Both the position numbers and the translations under genes were made by a program. A stretch of DNA of 36,145 nucleotides, from IMG/VR virus record IMGVR_UViG_3300030099_007339, positions 1-36,145 of that record; one strand, written 5' to 3'. The notes beneath the pieces are model-generated. The model made no database searches. It saw only the letters and a list, made by a program, of their open reading frames with translations, and was not told the origin of the DNA. Positions 7,694 through 14,684 of the stretch are shown here, piece by piece. Source of the stretch: a virus. Within the stretch, counting starts at the first letter, position 1, and each line of letters begins with the position of its first letter.

Positions 7694-8565
7694 TGCAATC
7701 AATTTACATAACACTCACCGCACACAGCCCGCTTTCAAGAATCGAGGCTACCCTTAAAGTTCTAAAGGGATACGAAACTCTAGAACTCGACAAGGAAGTT
7801 GAGATCGTCATCGATCACAACAGTCGTCATGATTTAGATGAATTTTCAATGATTATTGCCTCCCACACCAAGCTTGGGAGAGTAGCTTTTGCAGTCGCCG
7901 CTCCAGAATTTGAAGGTTATAACCTTTGCTGGGCGCACAAACCATCACTGATAAAACGTATTAAAGATAAAATGCATGATTTTTATATGTATTCAGAGAA
8001 TGATATGCTCTTTACTAAAAAACATTTTGATTACTGGTTTAAATACAAAGACTATTTACGCTCAAAAAATTTAGAGCCAGGTTTCTGTCGTGTAGAAAAG
8101 ATTAAGGAAAGATTAATTCCTTTTGATAATTATCGAAGATGGAATTTATTAGGAGATACAGAAAATGTTTGGGGCGACATTCCGTATAGATCTGGTTTAT
8201 TTCTTACACCTTATGAAACTGAACTTGTTGGGTTTACTTCACTTGGAAACCCTTACAACGGCATGATGATTTTAGATCAACACGATGCTGATATTTACGT
8301 TGAGTCTGACAGCAGTGACCCGCTCAAAAGCTACGCCAAAACAGGTAAAAGAAACTGGCCGATTGCTGATCGATCTTCAATGGGTCTCGCTTTTGAGAAT
8401 GTTCCTGAGGGCCACGAACACCGCCGGGTTGTTCCCTTGGCGATGGATGGCGACAGTTTAAGCATTCCTGACTTTGCGCTTATCGAACATTTAGATAAGA
8501 AGTACTCGTCAGCTCTTTATTCTGATACAACTATGATTGACACGAAGAATATGTTCACTTACTGA
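7693..8565 (+). CDS. Putative GT-A-type glycosyltransferase
   Basis: A 290-residue protein coupled to terL by TAATG. It begins with a beta strand and loop (SIYITLTAHSPLSRIEATLK), continues with VEIVIDHNSRHDLDEF, and has YMYSENDMLFTKKHFDYW at about 97-114, placed like the DxD-type donor/metal site of GT-A enzymes. The layout matches small GT-A or GT2-like transferases, but the metal motif is END, not a clean DxD. It lies among other sugar enzymes (GT4, GH130-like, GT17-like). Fold moderately likely; sugar unknown. Confidence 0.5.
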   Translation: MQSIYITLTAHSPLSRIEATLKVLKGYETLELDKEVEIVIDHNSRHDLDEFSMIIASHTKLGRVAFAVAAPEFEGYNLCWAHKPSLIKRIKDKMHDFYMYSENDMLFTKKHFDYWFKYKDYLRSKNLEPGFCRVEKIKERLIPFDNYRRWNLLGDTENVWGDIPYRSGLFLTPYETELVGFTSLGNPYNGMMILDQHDADIYVESDSSDPLKSYAKTGKRNWPIADRSSMGLAFENVPEGHEHRRVVPLAMDGDSLSIPDFALIEHLDKKYSSALYSDTTMIDTKNMFTY

Positions 8566-8574
8566 GACAAACAC

Positions 8575-8892
8575 ATGCAAGGCGACCTAGCTAGTTCTTT
8601 GTCGGATGACACCATCGTTTTTGGAGGTGGTGATTACCCTGATTTTGAGATGTCGTGGCCGCCTATGCGCCCTGTGAAATCCAATGTAAACCATCCCTCA
8701 CATTACAATCAGGGTGATATAGAATGCATCGATGCAATGCTTGCGTCAGCAGGTAAAGAGGCCGTGCAGAGTTTTTGTCGCCTTTCGATTATGAAATACC
8801 TTTGGCGCTTCGAGCACAAAAACGGGTTAGAGGATCTGGAGAAAGCAAAGTGGTATATGGAAAAGCTTATCGAGCTGAGTAAGTTAGACTGA
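8575..8892 (+). CDS. DUF3310-domain protein
   Basis: A 105-residue protein. Residues 38-102 match DUF3310: NHPSHYNQGDIECIDAM, then a helix with FCRLSIMKYLWRFEHKNG and LEDLEKAKWYMEKLI. The domain is widespread in phages, usually as a short nucleotide-kinase-adjacent or T7 early-type protein; its biochemical role is unproven. The first 37 residues are an acidic, Gly/Pro-rich tail. It starts 9 nt after the previous stop with no clear SD. DUF3310 genes usually lie in metabolism modules, so its place between terL and portal is a little unusual. Confidence 0.8.
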   Translation: MQGDLASSLSDDTIVFGGGDYPDFEMSWPPMRPVKSNVNHPSHYNQGDIECIDAMLASAGKEAVQSFCRLSIMKYLWRFEHKNGLEDLEKAKWYMEKLIELSKLD

Positions 8893-8908
8893 CAAAAAGA
8901 TTTAAAGA

Positions 8909-9193
8909 ATGGACATCCGCGCTTTCGGCACTATTTACGGACAAGAGTCCAAACTTCCGTATGCCAGCGGATTTCATTGGGCTCCTTCGGATGGAGAAAA
9001 AAATTTTCCTACGTGCCGTGGTCTTTACGTAGAAGCCAAGAGCACACCTGGGACTGACAACGTTTACATCGCGTTGAACGATGCTCCAGGGCAGTTGATT
9101 CAGATTGAAAATCTTCAAGGCAATGAAGAACTTCCCTTTGGTGCAATTACACTAAGTGGAGGATCTGTACAGGGCGTTATCGCTCTTTATTAA
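8909..9193 (+). CDS. Small beta-rich protein, possibly spike-base/head-fibre type
   Basis: A 94-residue protein predicted as mostly beta strand. The pattern CRGLYVEAKS, VYIALND, LIQIENLQGNEELPFGAITL, and the ending VQGVIALY resembles a small phage family (spike-base proteins of the RCAP_rcc01079 type, from memory) whose members share a 'CR-IYV ... V-G-LP-----...-IVALY' plan. If correct it is a virion protein at the base of a spike or fibre. The stop overlaps the next ATG (TAATG). Confidence 0.5.
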   Translation: MDIRAFGTIYGQESKLPYASGFHWAPSDGEKNFPTCRGLYVEAKSTPGTDNVYIALNDAPGQLIQIENLQGNEELPFGAITLSGGSVQGVIALY

Positions 9194-9495
9194 TGAATAG
9201 CTTCACAGGATTTGCGGACTTTTTCTCCGATCGTTACGATCGCTCCGTAGATGCGGCTGGTCTTCAGCGTGCCCGTGAAGATCAAGCGTCTAACCGTTTT
9301 CGTGGACAAGTACAAGCTGACTTAGAACAAGAAGCAGGTGGACCGGTGCCTCCGACAATGCCTGATGACGGTAGTAATCCACAGTTTGACTCGAGCATGG
9401 ATCAAGAAGTCGACGAAAATGTAGAACGTACAAAGAACTACCTGCTTGATGTATCTAAAAAACGCTTAAGTCGGGTAGCAGGGATGGAAGATTGA
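9193..9495 (+). CDS. Hypothetical acidic phage protein
   Basis: A 100-residue protein coupled to the preceding gene. The N-terminus is aromatic (NSFTGFADFFSDRYDRSVD), the middle is Gln/Arg/Glu-rich, residues 50-70 are Pro/Asp-rich and probably disordered, and the end (NVERTKNYLLDVSKKRLSRV) is a basic helix. No known domain. A head-assembly role is guessed only from position upstream of portal. Confidence 0.55.
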   Translation: MNSFTGFADFFSDRYDRSVDAAGLQRAREDQASNRFRGQVQADLEQEAGGPVPPTMPDDGSNPQFDSSMDQEVDENVERTKNYLLDVSKKRLSRVAGMED

Positions 9496-9526
9496 GGTAG
9501 CATATTGCTACTCGTTTCAGTATGTC

Positions 9527-10339
9527 GTGTTAATCGATTGCTTTCCATATTTCAACGAGAAAGAGCTTCTAGAACTTAGGATCGAGACACTCTACGATCA
9601 TGTAGATGGTTTTTTGATTACCGATGCGAATCATACGCACAGGGGCGAACCTAAAGAATTTACTTGCGTTGATACTCTTAGAGAGCTCGGTATTCCCGAA
9701 GAAAAAGTCCAGGTTCTTCACGTCGAGCTTCCCACATTCGAAGAAGCAGCCGACCCTTGGGTCCGAGAAAGAGGGCAAAGAGATGCCTTGAGTGTCGGAT
9801 TGTTTCAACTGCCAGAAGATACTTTCTTTATATGTTCCGATTGCGATGAGATTGCAAATCCTGAAAAGCTAGAAGAAGTAAAGCAGGCTGTGCTTGATTA
9901 TCCAGGTGAGATTGTGCGCCTCAGCATGTCAATGCACTACGGTAGAGCTGATAAACAACTCCAGTCTCCCACAGGAGAAAAGTTTGATTGGCGTTGCGGC
10001 ACCGCAAGCACAGTCAAACAACTCAAAGATTTTGGCACTTTATCTTCTCTTCGTGCATCTGCCAACAATCACTACGTCGGTAATCGCGACGCAGGTTGGC
10101 ACCTGAGCTGGATGGGGGACGCTGATAAACGAAGGACAAAACTTCGTTCAATTGCTGAATACTACATTTGGGATAAGCCAAAGGTACAGAAGCTGTGTGA
10201 CGAATTTGAGCCAGAAGAAGGCAACACCGACATGCTTGGTCGTGAAGATCATCTACTGACTTCATATCCAGTAGATAAACTTCCAGAAGCAGCCCTTAGA
10301 ATAGAGAGAGTTAAAAATTATCTGCTGCCCAATGGCTGA
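9527..10339 (+). CDS. GT17-like glycosyltransferase
   Basis: A 270-residue protein beginning at GTG 9527; the nearby ATG at 9522 runs into a stop at once. The sequence LIDCFPYFNEKELLELRIETL, DGFLITDANHTHRGEPK, and FFICSDCDEIANPEKLE (about 100-116) is the recognisable GT17 pattern (relatives of MGAT3-type N-acetylglucosaminyltransferases); bacterial and viral members are common. SDCDEI holds the D-x-D metal/donor site, and WHLSWMGD at about 192-199 matches the family's C-terminal acceptor segment. It probably adds a sugar to a surface glycan or virion protein. Its 3' end overlaps the next small gene by 8 nt. Confidence 0.75.
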   Translation: MLIDCFPYFNEKELLELRIETLYDHVDGFLITDANHTHRGEPKEFTCVDTLRELGIPEEKVQVLHVELPTFEEAADPWVRERGQRDALSVGLFQLPEDTFFICSDCDEIANPEKLEEVKQAVLDYPGEIVRLSMSMHYGRADKQLQSPTGEKFDWRCGTASTVKQLKDFGTLSSLRASANNHYVGNRDAGWHLSWMGDADKRRTKLRSIAEYYIWDKPKVQKLCDEFEPEEGNTDMLGREDHLLTSYPVDKLPEAALRIERVKNYLLPNG

Positions 10340-10478
10340 ACATAAAATGCCTGCGGAGGTCTTAGCTAAGTTCAAAGCCGACCGCGAAGAAAAAAAGGCT
10401 CCTAGCGGTGACGAGGTTAAGATGGAAAAACGAAAGCGTGCAAAAGAAAAAGCACGTTCTCACAAGGAAAAGAAGTAA
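10332..10478 (+). CDS. Small lysine-rich basic protein (48 aa)
   Basis: ATG 10332 to TAA 10478, overlapping the end of the GT17-like gene by 8 nt. The protein starts MAEHKMPAEVLAKF and ends with a dense basic helix (MEKRKRAKEKARSHKEKK), about 40% Lys/Arg. Small basic proteins of this sort in head modules may be DNA-binding or packaged with DNA, but no family is recognised. The full open frame, tight coupling and placement just before portal support it being translated. Confidence 0.6.
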   Translation: MAEHKMPAEVLAKFKADREEKKAPSGDEVKMEKRKRAKEKARSHKEKK

Positions 10479-10489
10479 TCCATTTCTAA

Positions 10490-12715
10490 ATGACAGCCTC
10501 TACTGAAGTCCGAAATAAGTTTGAGGAGATCTTAGAGGCTGCACGCACTCAAGGTCGCCAAAATCAAGCTGCGACAATGGTGGTGCTTAGCCATCTGCAG
10601 CAGATGACTCTTTTGATGATCAAAAAAGGGTTGTCTTTTTACTGCGACCAAGATACGTACAAGAGTAGGACTAGCTTTTTACACGATGTAATCGAGCTAA
10701 ACCGACTCGATATTCGTTTTCCTGCGATCATTAGAAATTTTTTGATCGACGGTTGTGGACTCTTTTACTTTCGTCCAGATCAAAAACTCAAATATCAAAT
10801 TTATTTTTTCAACAAAAATCAGTATCGGGTTTTTCACGATTTAAATGGTCAGATTGAAGAAGTCGTCATTATTTACGATTACAAAGTTAAAAACGCCACT
10901 CTCGGGTTACCTTCAGATACATACGGGCAGAACAAAAGATATGTTCGATTATCGATCACTGCCGAAACAATTACAGAGATTGAATCGGACTCCGAGCTCA
11001 GCTTCGACGTTGAGCCGGGTGCAGGTATTTCAGGTCAAAAGGTAAGACCTAATTCATTAGGCTTTGTCCCGGCTGTCGAGTGTCTAAACAAACCAAACGC
11101 CAGTGGAACTGACGGAGAAGGAGACTTTGATCCGTTTATGGAGCAGATCGTGCTTCATAACGAAATGATCACCAACATCTCTAAAAATATTGAATTTTTT
11201 GGCAACCCAACGCTTATTTCCAGCCGACCCCGTTCTGACCTTGTCGAAGCGGGTGATGCAGGAAGCACATTTCGTCCAACGATCAGCTCTCAGAGTGGTT
11301 TCGCTGGACGAGACACTCCTTCAACTCGTGTAAGTGAGCCATTTGGTTCATCCATGGGTGGCGGGCTGCGTGTTCCACGCATTATTGCCAACGTTGAACC
11401 TTCTGATCGTGTCGGCTACATGACGCCTGACCCGATAAGTGGGGACATGAATCGGTATGTTCTGCTTTTGAGAGAAGAAATTCGCACAGCCTTGGGCGGT
11501 GTGGATGAAATCTCAATTTCAGCCGGAGCAACCGCAACCGAAATCAAAGGTTTGATGGGCCGTGCTCAGGCTACGGCTCTAAGGAAGAATAAAAGCTTCC
11601 TGACCTATGGTTTTTGTCGTCTCTTGGAGATGATGATTTATCATCAAGAGATGATTTTCCGTGAGTCGTTTATTGCGGCTAGCGGAATGAAAGAGCCAAA
11701 CCTTCCTAAAGAACAAACTGAAGAATCAGTCGAAAGATATCAGAAGGCACTCCGCCGGTTTGATATGAAACTCGACGAAGAGATTAAAAAAGCACTAGAA
11801 AAAAATAAAGTTCCTCGCGGCGTCGTTGGTCTTCCGGAAGACGGCGACCGCAGTGTTTCATATCGTTTTATGGGCGATGTGTATGAGGACACGGCTTTTG
11901 ATTTACAGCAAAAATCAATCGTCGTCCGAAACATGCAAGAGGTTGGTGTTAACAGTGTGGAGGCAATTAAATACCTCTTCCCTGATAAAACTGAAGCAGA
12001 ACGTGCCGAAATGTTGAAAGGCTTTCCATTCCGAATGGTTGGTCAAACACAGTCGGCAATGCAGCAATTCCTGGTATTATTAAATCAGATGTTGCAGTCT
12101 CCGCATCCTCTTGCGCCTGATCAACCTTTAGCGGCTGATCCTAGACTGAATATCACACCGCTCCTTTACAGGACGTTTGATCACCTTGCGGAAGAACTAA
12201 CTTACTCGGGTAGCTATGAGCCAGCAGATCCAAGCTTCGACCCCGAGCCCGGTCTCCCCGGCGGCAGCCCCGGCGGTATCCAGCGACCAGGGCTCGACAA
12301 CCGCCTACCCGCAGTGGGTGGCACAAACAGCTACCCCGGCGGTAGCTTCGGTTCCTACAGCCCAACCGCCACAGCAGGTGGCACCGGCTTCGGACCCTTC
12401 TATCAGCAACCTGTCCAGCCAGTCAACGTCGCAATCCTCCCCGAACAACCCGTGGGAAGCAGCGATGGGGTCCCTGGAGCGGGTTCTGGGCCAATTACCA
12501 ACCCCCAGCCAGGCACCACAGTCTCAGTCGACCCAGCTTCAGCAGCAGGTTACAACACCACTGAGTCAGCCTTCACAGGTCCAGCCATGGGCTTACCAGG
12601 AACAGCAGGCTCCGCAGACCTCCGTTATCAGCGCCTCACCGACCCAAACTTCCTCGCAGGCTTCTACGGACAGCAGCAAGGGTCAACTAAGCGCCGCAAG
12701 TCAAGAGGTAATTAA
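10490..12715 (+). CDS. Portal protein with a long Gly/Pro-rich C-terminal tail
   Basis: A 741-residue protein. Residues 1-570 fit a phage portal (the dodecameric ring at the packaging vertex): an N-terminal helical clip/wing region, a beta-rich segment around 110-200 (YQIYFFNKNQYRVF), LHNEMITNISKNIEFF near 222-237, and the long ATEIKGLMGRAQATALRKNKS helix typical of portal stems. It precedes the scaffold and follows terL. The last about 165 residues are low-complexity, rich in Gly, Pro, Thr and Ser, ending in a basic KRRKSRGN tail. That part is encoded by DNA read in another frame for the scaffold. The tail is longer than most portals need and could be overprinted or disordered. Family assigned from context and stem features. 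Confidence 0.85.
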   Translation: MTASTEVRNKFEEILEAARTQGRQNQAATMVVLSHLQQMTLLMIKKGLSFYCDQDTYKSRTSFLHDVIELNRLDIRFPAIIRNFLIDGCGLFYFRPDQKLKYQIYFFNKNQYRVFHDLNGQIEEVVIIYDYKVKNATLGLPSDTYGQNKRYVRLSITAETITEIESDSELSFDVEPGAGISGQKVRPNSLGFVPAVECLNKPNASGTDGEGDFDPFMEQIVLHNEMITNISKNIEFFGNPTLISSRPRSDLVEAGDAGSTFRPTISSQSGFAGRDTPSTRVSEPFGSSMGGGLRVPRIIANVEPSDRVGYMTPDPISGDMNRYVLLLREEIRTALGGVDEISISAGATATEIKGLMGRAQATALRKNKSFLTYGFCRLLEMMIYHQEMIFRESFIAASGMKEPNLPKEQTEESVERYQKALRRFDMKLDEEIKKALEKNKVPRGVVGLPEDGDRSVSYRFMGDVYEDTAFDLQQKSIVVRNMQEVGVNSVEAIKYLFPDKTEAERAEMLKGFPFRMVGQTQSAMQQFLVLLNQMLQSPHPLAPDQPLAADPRLNITPLLYRTFDHLAEELTYSGSYEPADPSFDPEPGLPGGSPGGIQRPGLDNRLPAVGGTNSYPGGSFGSYSPTATAGGTGFGPFYQQPVQPVNVAILPEQPVGSSDGVPGAGSGPITNPQPGTTVSVDPASAAGYNTTESAFTGPAMGLPGTAGSADLRYQRLTDPNFLAGFYGQQQGSTKRRKSRGN

Positions 12716-13133
12716 GCAGTTTGGCGTTGAGGCTCCTGGAATCCTCAACTCTTACGCTTGTGCCCTCGAGGACATGCTGATTCAGCAAGCTCAGAAGACT
12801 GACCAGATCACTGAGCGTGCAGGTGGTATGGAGCAGATTCTGACCAATCCTGATTACCTGGCTGATTACACCGATCGCTTCTTCACCGAAGTGATTCCTG
12901 TCGACATCGACGGCGATGTTCAGACTCAGGCTCCTCAGCAGTATCAGCAGAACTACGACATGCCTGCTCCTCCGGCGACTACTGCCGGTCAGCAGCAAGC
13001 AGTTCAGCCTCAGCAGCAGTGGGATGCTTTCGGTGATGCAATGAACCGTTCTCCTGAGAACGCTTGGCGTCATCTGGCTCAAATGAGTCCCGATGCTCTT
13101 CGCTCAAAGCTTCTGTTCATGGAAGCTTCCTGA
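12216..13133 (+). CDS. Capsid assembly scaffolding protein, overlapping the portal gene
   Basis: A 305-residue protein read in the +1 frame relative to portal; its first 500 nt lie inside the portal gene. Residues 1-165 are Gln/Pro/Ser/Thr-rich and unstructured. Residues 166-225 are helical (SQEVIKQFGVEAPGILNSY; EDMLIQQAQKTDQITERAGG), followed by a Gln-rich linker and a C-terminal helix (DALRSKLLFMEAS), the usual coat-binding end of phage scaffolds. Position between portal and capsid supports the role. No good SD precedes ATG 12216. ATG 12465 (residue 84), with a weak GGGAAG upstream, is an alternative start that still leaves a 251-nt overlap. Confidence 0.7.
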   Translation: MSQQIQASTPSPVSPAAAPAVSSDQGSTTAYPQWVAQTATPAVASVPTAQPPQQVAPASDPSISNLSSQSTSQSSPNNPWEAAMGSLERVLGQLPTPSQAPQSQSTQLQQQVTTPLSQPSQVQPWAYQEQQAPQTSVISASPTQTSSQASTDSSKGQLSAASQEVIKQFGVEAPGILNSYACALEDMLIQQAQKTDQITERAGGMEQILTNPDYLADYTDRFFTEVIPVDIDGDVQTQAPQQYQQNYDMPAPPATTAGQQQAVQPQQQWDAFGDAMNRSPENAWRHLAQMSPDALRSKLLFMEAS

Positions 13134-13186
13134 TATAGTTCGACGCCCCTTACTCCCACGGTGGGTGGGGGTTTGGTCTCTTCAGT

Positions 13187-13211
13187 AACCCCTCTCACGA
13201 GGGGTTTTTTT
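13187..13211 (+). terminator. Rho-independent terminator after scaffold
   Basis: AACCCCTC at 13187-13194 pairs perfectly with GAGGGGTT at 13199-13206 around a TCAC loop, followed by a run of T to 13211. A second G-rich inverted stretch (CCCAC/GTGGG, about 13155-13166) lies just upstream. It should end or attenuate transcription from the portal-scaffold operon. Confidence 0.85.
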
Positions 13212-13240
13212 CTGCTAATTTTTAGAAAAAGGGTGTAATT

Positions 13241-13375
13241 ATGAAAGCTTTAGACGCAAGCGGGCGTAAAGAAGGTAAGGCTAAGGTCAAAAAGCCTCGT
13301 ATTGGTGCTACACCAGGTCCTTCTAAGCCTGTTGCTGCACAAAATCAAGAGTTTGATGAAAGTGTTCAGCTCTGA
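13241..13375 (+). CDS. Small basic hypothetical protein (44 aa)
   Basis: ATG 13241 to TGA 13375, preceded by AGGG at moderate distance. The sequence MKALDASGRKEGKAKVKKPR, then a Pro/Gly stretch and an acidic end, is basic and probably unfolded alone. It lies just behind a terminator and its 3' end overlaps the convergent holin-like gene by 10 nt. It resembles the other small Lys-rich proteins at 10332 and 31091 in size and composition, not in alignable sequence. No function assigned. Confidence 0.5.
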   Translation: MKALDASGRKEGKAKVKKPRIGATPGPSKPVAAQNQEFDESVQL

Positions 13376-13692
13376 GAGTCTTTTTCTTCCCCTTTTTTGG
13401 TCAAAATTTTGTTAATTGCGACAGCTTCAGCCGCATTAAGGAGTTTTATACCTGCATAACCCCCTATAAAAGCCACGGCAACTGATTCTGACTTTGAAAG
13501 CTGCATTCTGTGAGCAACTGCGGGGGCAACAAACGTGGCTAGAAGCCACCCAACCGTCATAGCTCTCAAAAAGTGCCTCAAAAAGTACTTTTTGTCTCGT
13601 GGATGCACAAGAGATTCAGTCACAGTCCCCGCAATCGAACTTCCAGCAAGTTCCGCATCCACTACCAACATAGAGACTAATTTTTCGATCAT
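13366..13692 (-). CDS. Two-helix membrane protein, holin-like
   Basis: A minus-strand protein of 108 residues from ATG 13692 (a TTG at 13722 would add 10). The basic stretch HPRDKKYFLRHFLR precedes a first membrane helix (AMTVGWLLATFVAPAVA), then a short loop (HRMQLSKSES) and a second helix (VAVAFIGGYAGIKLLNAAEAVAI), ending in a lysine-rich tail. Two close hydrophobic helices plus a charged C-terminus fit small phage holins, which open the inner membrane at lysis. No endolysin is adjacent; the lysozyme-like gene is 11 kb away. Other small membrane proteins are possible. It stands alone, opposite to its neighbours. Confidence 0.5.
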   Translation of the reverse strand: MIEKLVSMLVVDAELAGSSIAGTVTESLVHPRDKKYFLRHFLRAMTVGWLLATFVAPAVAHRMQLSKSESVAVAFIGGYAGIKLLNAAEAVAINKILTKKGEEKDSQS

Positions 13693-13714
13693 TAGTCTCT
13701 TAAAAGACGGCTGC

Positions 13715-13748
13715 TTAATCAAATCTAATCCGGATTAAAGTAGATTAA
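13715..13748. promoter_or_regulatory. 34-bp dyad, candidate operator between divergent genes
   Basis: A perfect 12-bp palindrome TAATCCGGATTA (13726-13737) is flanked symmetrically, 5 nt away on each side, by TTAATC (13715-13720) and GATTAA (13743-13748). All four half-sites carry AATC/GATT. It sits between the divergent holin-like gene and the 13761 gene. It looks like a binding site for a dimeric regulator, perhaps one of the phage HTH proteins. Confidence 0.5.
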
Positions 13749-13760
13749 AAGGCTTAGAAA

Positions 13761-14588
13761 ATGACTTTTGCCGCTCTTACTAACTGGCAATACGATAAAT
13801 CTCTATATCACCGTATTCAGTCTGGCCCACAGCACACAGGATCGAATCTGAACTTAATTGATACGTATCTGCTTACCTCAAGCGGGTATGTATGGAAAGA
13901 GGGTGAACAACAGACGTTTGTTGCCCTTAGCGATCAAGGCATAAGCTTTGGCACTGTCACACCAGGGCCACCAAACTCTTCGGGGTTCTTCACAGATGCT
14001 TGGAGAGCCGTTCCTGCCGCTGTCTCTGGATATTGGACTAATTACACGAACGTATACCCACATTCTTCCGGAGCATTAGACGTTTATAACGGTTTTAGGC
14101 GTCAAGGTCTTTTTCAAACTGCGAATAGCACGGTTCAAACCGCTTTTGGACCAGAACCTGGCCTCAAAGACATCGGTCCATACATTTCTTACGGAAACAA
14201 CCCACCGGATAACCAGTTTTACAGCCCATTCGAAACTCCTGAAGGTAATACGTCTACTCAGGGCATAACCGGTGGTCCTGTTTCTTATCCGCTATCTCAG
14301 TTCCCACTTCTGACTAATCCCACTCAAGGTACAACCGGATCCAGAGCAGATTGGGTGTACAACACGCCTGTTTACTGTCAGACGTGGACAGAAGCAGTCA
14401 GATCTCAGGTGCCCCCCGGCGAAACAGCAGACGGCACCAACACAATCGTCAGAAGCACTTATCGAGGAAGATCTTCTCGTTATGTGCCTAATTACGGCGG
14501 CATTTACGGCGTGCTTGGTGAAGGTATTAGAGGCATGATCCGCACCTTTAGTTCTACAGTGAACAGCTCAAACCAAAAAGGTATTTAA
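13761..14588 (+). CDS. Putative structural protein
   Basis: A 275-residue protein rich in Tyr, Gly, Pro, Asn and Thr, without long helices, signal or membrane segments; it should be largely beta or loop. Examples are TNWQYDKSLYHRIQSGPQH and the C-terminal RSTYRGRSSRYVPNYGG. It lies between scaffold and major capsid, where podoviruses may encode head or tail-tube proteins. I do not recognise a family. The candidate 34-bp operator lies just before its ATG. Confidence 0.55.
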   Translation: MTFAALTNWQYDKSLYHRIQSGPQHTGSNLNLIDTYLLTSSGYVWKEGEQQTFVALSDQGISFGTVTPGPPNSSGFFTDAWRAVPAAVSGYWTNYTNVYPHSSGALDVYNGFRRQGLFQTANSTVQTAFGPEPGLKDIGPYISYGNNPPDNQFYSPFETPEGNTSTQGITGGPVSYPLSQFPLLTNPTQGTTGSRADWVYNTPVYCQTWTEAVRSQVPPGETADGTNTIVRSTYRGRSSRYVPNYGGIYGVLGEGIRGMIRTFSSTVNSSNQKGI

Positions 14589-14670
14589 CGCTAAAAACAA
14601 GACATCAGCTATGTAGTTATAACTAACTAAGGGCTAAGATAATTTTGTAGTTTCTTGCGGACACTTATCG
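14589..14670 (+). promoter_or_regulatory. Leader region of the major capsid gene
   Basis: An 82-nt gap before the capsid gene, AT-rich, with a -10-like GATAAT at 14638-14643 but only a poor -35 upstream. No Shine-Dalgarno sequence is visible before ATG 14671. It probably carries a promoter or processing site for the highly expressed capsid pair, but the evidence is weak. Confidence 0.25.
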
Positions 14671-14684
14671 ATGTTTATCGATAA
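14665..14684 (+). promoter_or_regulatory. Hairpin covering the capsid start codon
   Basis: TTATCGAT (14665-14672) and ATCGATAA (14677-14684) are perfect inverted 8-bp arms around GTTT. The ATG at 14671-14673 spans the end of the left arm and the first loop base. In mRNA this could limit initiation or, if refolded, control it. Confidence 0.45.
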
